From NCBI GenBank assembly GCA_027037025.1, contig JALWBS010000060.1, positions 1-30,724 on the forward strand: DNA of 30,724 nt, in the 5' to 3' direction. This DNA comes from Desulfurococcales archaeon. GTDB lineage: Archaea > Thermoproteota > Thermoprotei_A > Sulfolobales > Ignisphaeraceae. The notes beneath the pieces were generated by a model. That model was not told where the DNA came from, ran no database searches, and worked only from the letters and a program-made list of their open reading frames with translations. The position numbers and the translations under genes were made by a program. Numbering within the stretch: the first letter of the stretch is position 1; each line of letters starts with the position of its first letter. This document shows, piece by piece, positions 30,677 to 30,724 of this stretch.

Positions 30677-30724
30677 CAGACAATTCTCCTAATCCGGTGA
30701 AGCGGAATTACCGATCCTCCCTCC

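Overview
The window reads as a chromosomal segment of a hyperthermophilic crenarchaeon (Thermoproteota, probably Desulfurococcales or a relative; the genus cannot be fixed from sequence alone). The evidence is the gene content (archaeal exosome/proteasome operon, Orc1/Cdc6, GINS-MCM, RFC clamp loader, short XPF nuclease, aEF-2, archaeal CCA-adding enzyme), TATA-box promoters about 25 nt upstream of likely leaderless starts, tRNA genes with bulge-helix-bulge introns and encoded CCA, and several box C/D sRNA genes. There are no insertion sequences, CRISPR arrays, phage genes or rRNA genes; this is core-genome DNA.

Layout. 1-5.3 kb: a small membrane protein, then on the minus strand aEF-2, XPF nuclease, a DHH phosphoesterase, DUF3194 and prefoldin beta. 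5.3-10.15 kb: a minus-strand operon psmA - sbds - rrp4 - rrp41 - rrp42 - rpl37Ae - Brix - pcc1 linking proteasome, ribosome maturation and exosome. 10.2-17.2 kb: a replication block with a box C/D sRNA, orc1/cdc6, a small winged-helix protein, rfcL and rfcS on the minus strand, and gins-mcm on the plus strand. 17.2-20.7 kb: a small unknown protein, intron-containing tRNA-Pro(GGG), a zinc-ribbon protein, cca-thpR and a PUA-domain protein. 20.7-22.2 kb: a box C/D sRNA, intron-containing tRNA-Leu(UAA), two tandem DUF131 membrane proteins, two possible relaxed C/D sRNAs and a SixA-like phosphatase. 22.2-24.6 kb: a minimal suf cluster (one SufB/D, SufC, ArsR-type regulator). 24.6-28 kb: DUF432-mscS, a divergent pair of perfect box C/D sRNAs, and pyrG. 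28-30.7 kb: a small membrane protein, an unusual single-AAA ATPase and a divergent unknown protein.

The least expected content lies between the genes. Four loci (10190-10243 minus, 20695-20745 minus, 26213-26263 minus, 26297-26351 plus) have the C / guide / D' / C' / guide / D layout of archaeal 2'-O-methylation guides, with mostly 12-nt guides and exact C and D boxes. Two weaker ones lie at 21507-21559 and 21603-21658. One guide is complementary to the conserved GGUAGUCC segment of 16S rRNA and another to the conserved CUGAAACA segment of 23S rRNA. Together with SBDS, Brix, L37Ae, the exosome, Pcc1, CCA transferase, tRNAs and aEF-2, the window is strongly biased to RNA maturation and translation, with DNA replication as its second theme. 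All recognition here is by eye; no database search was run.
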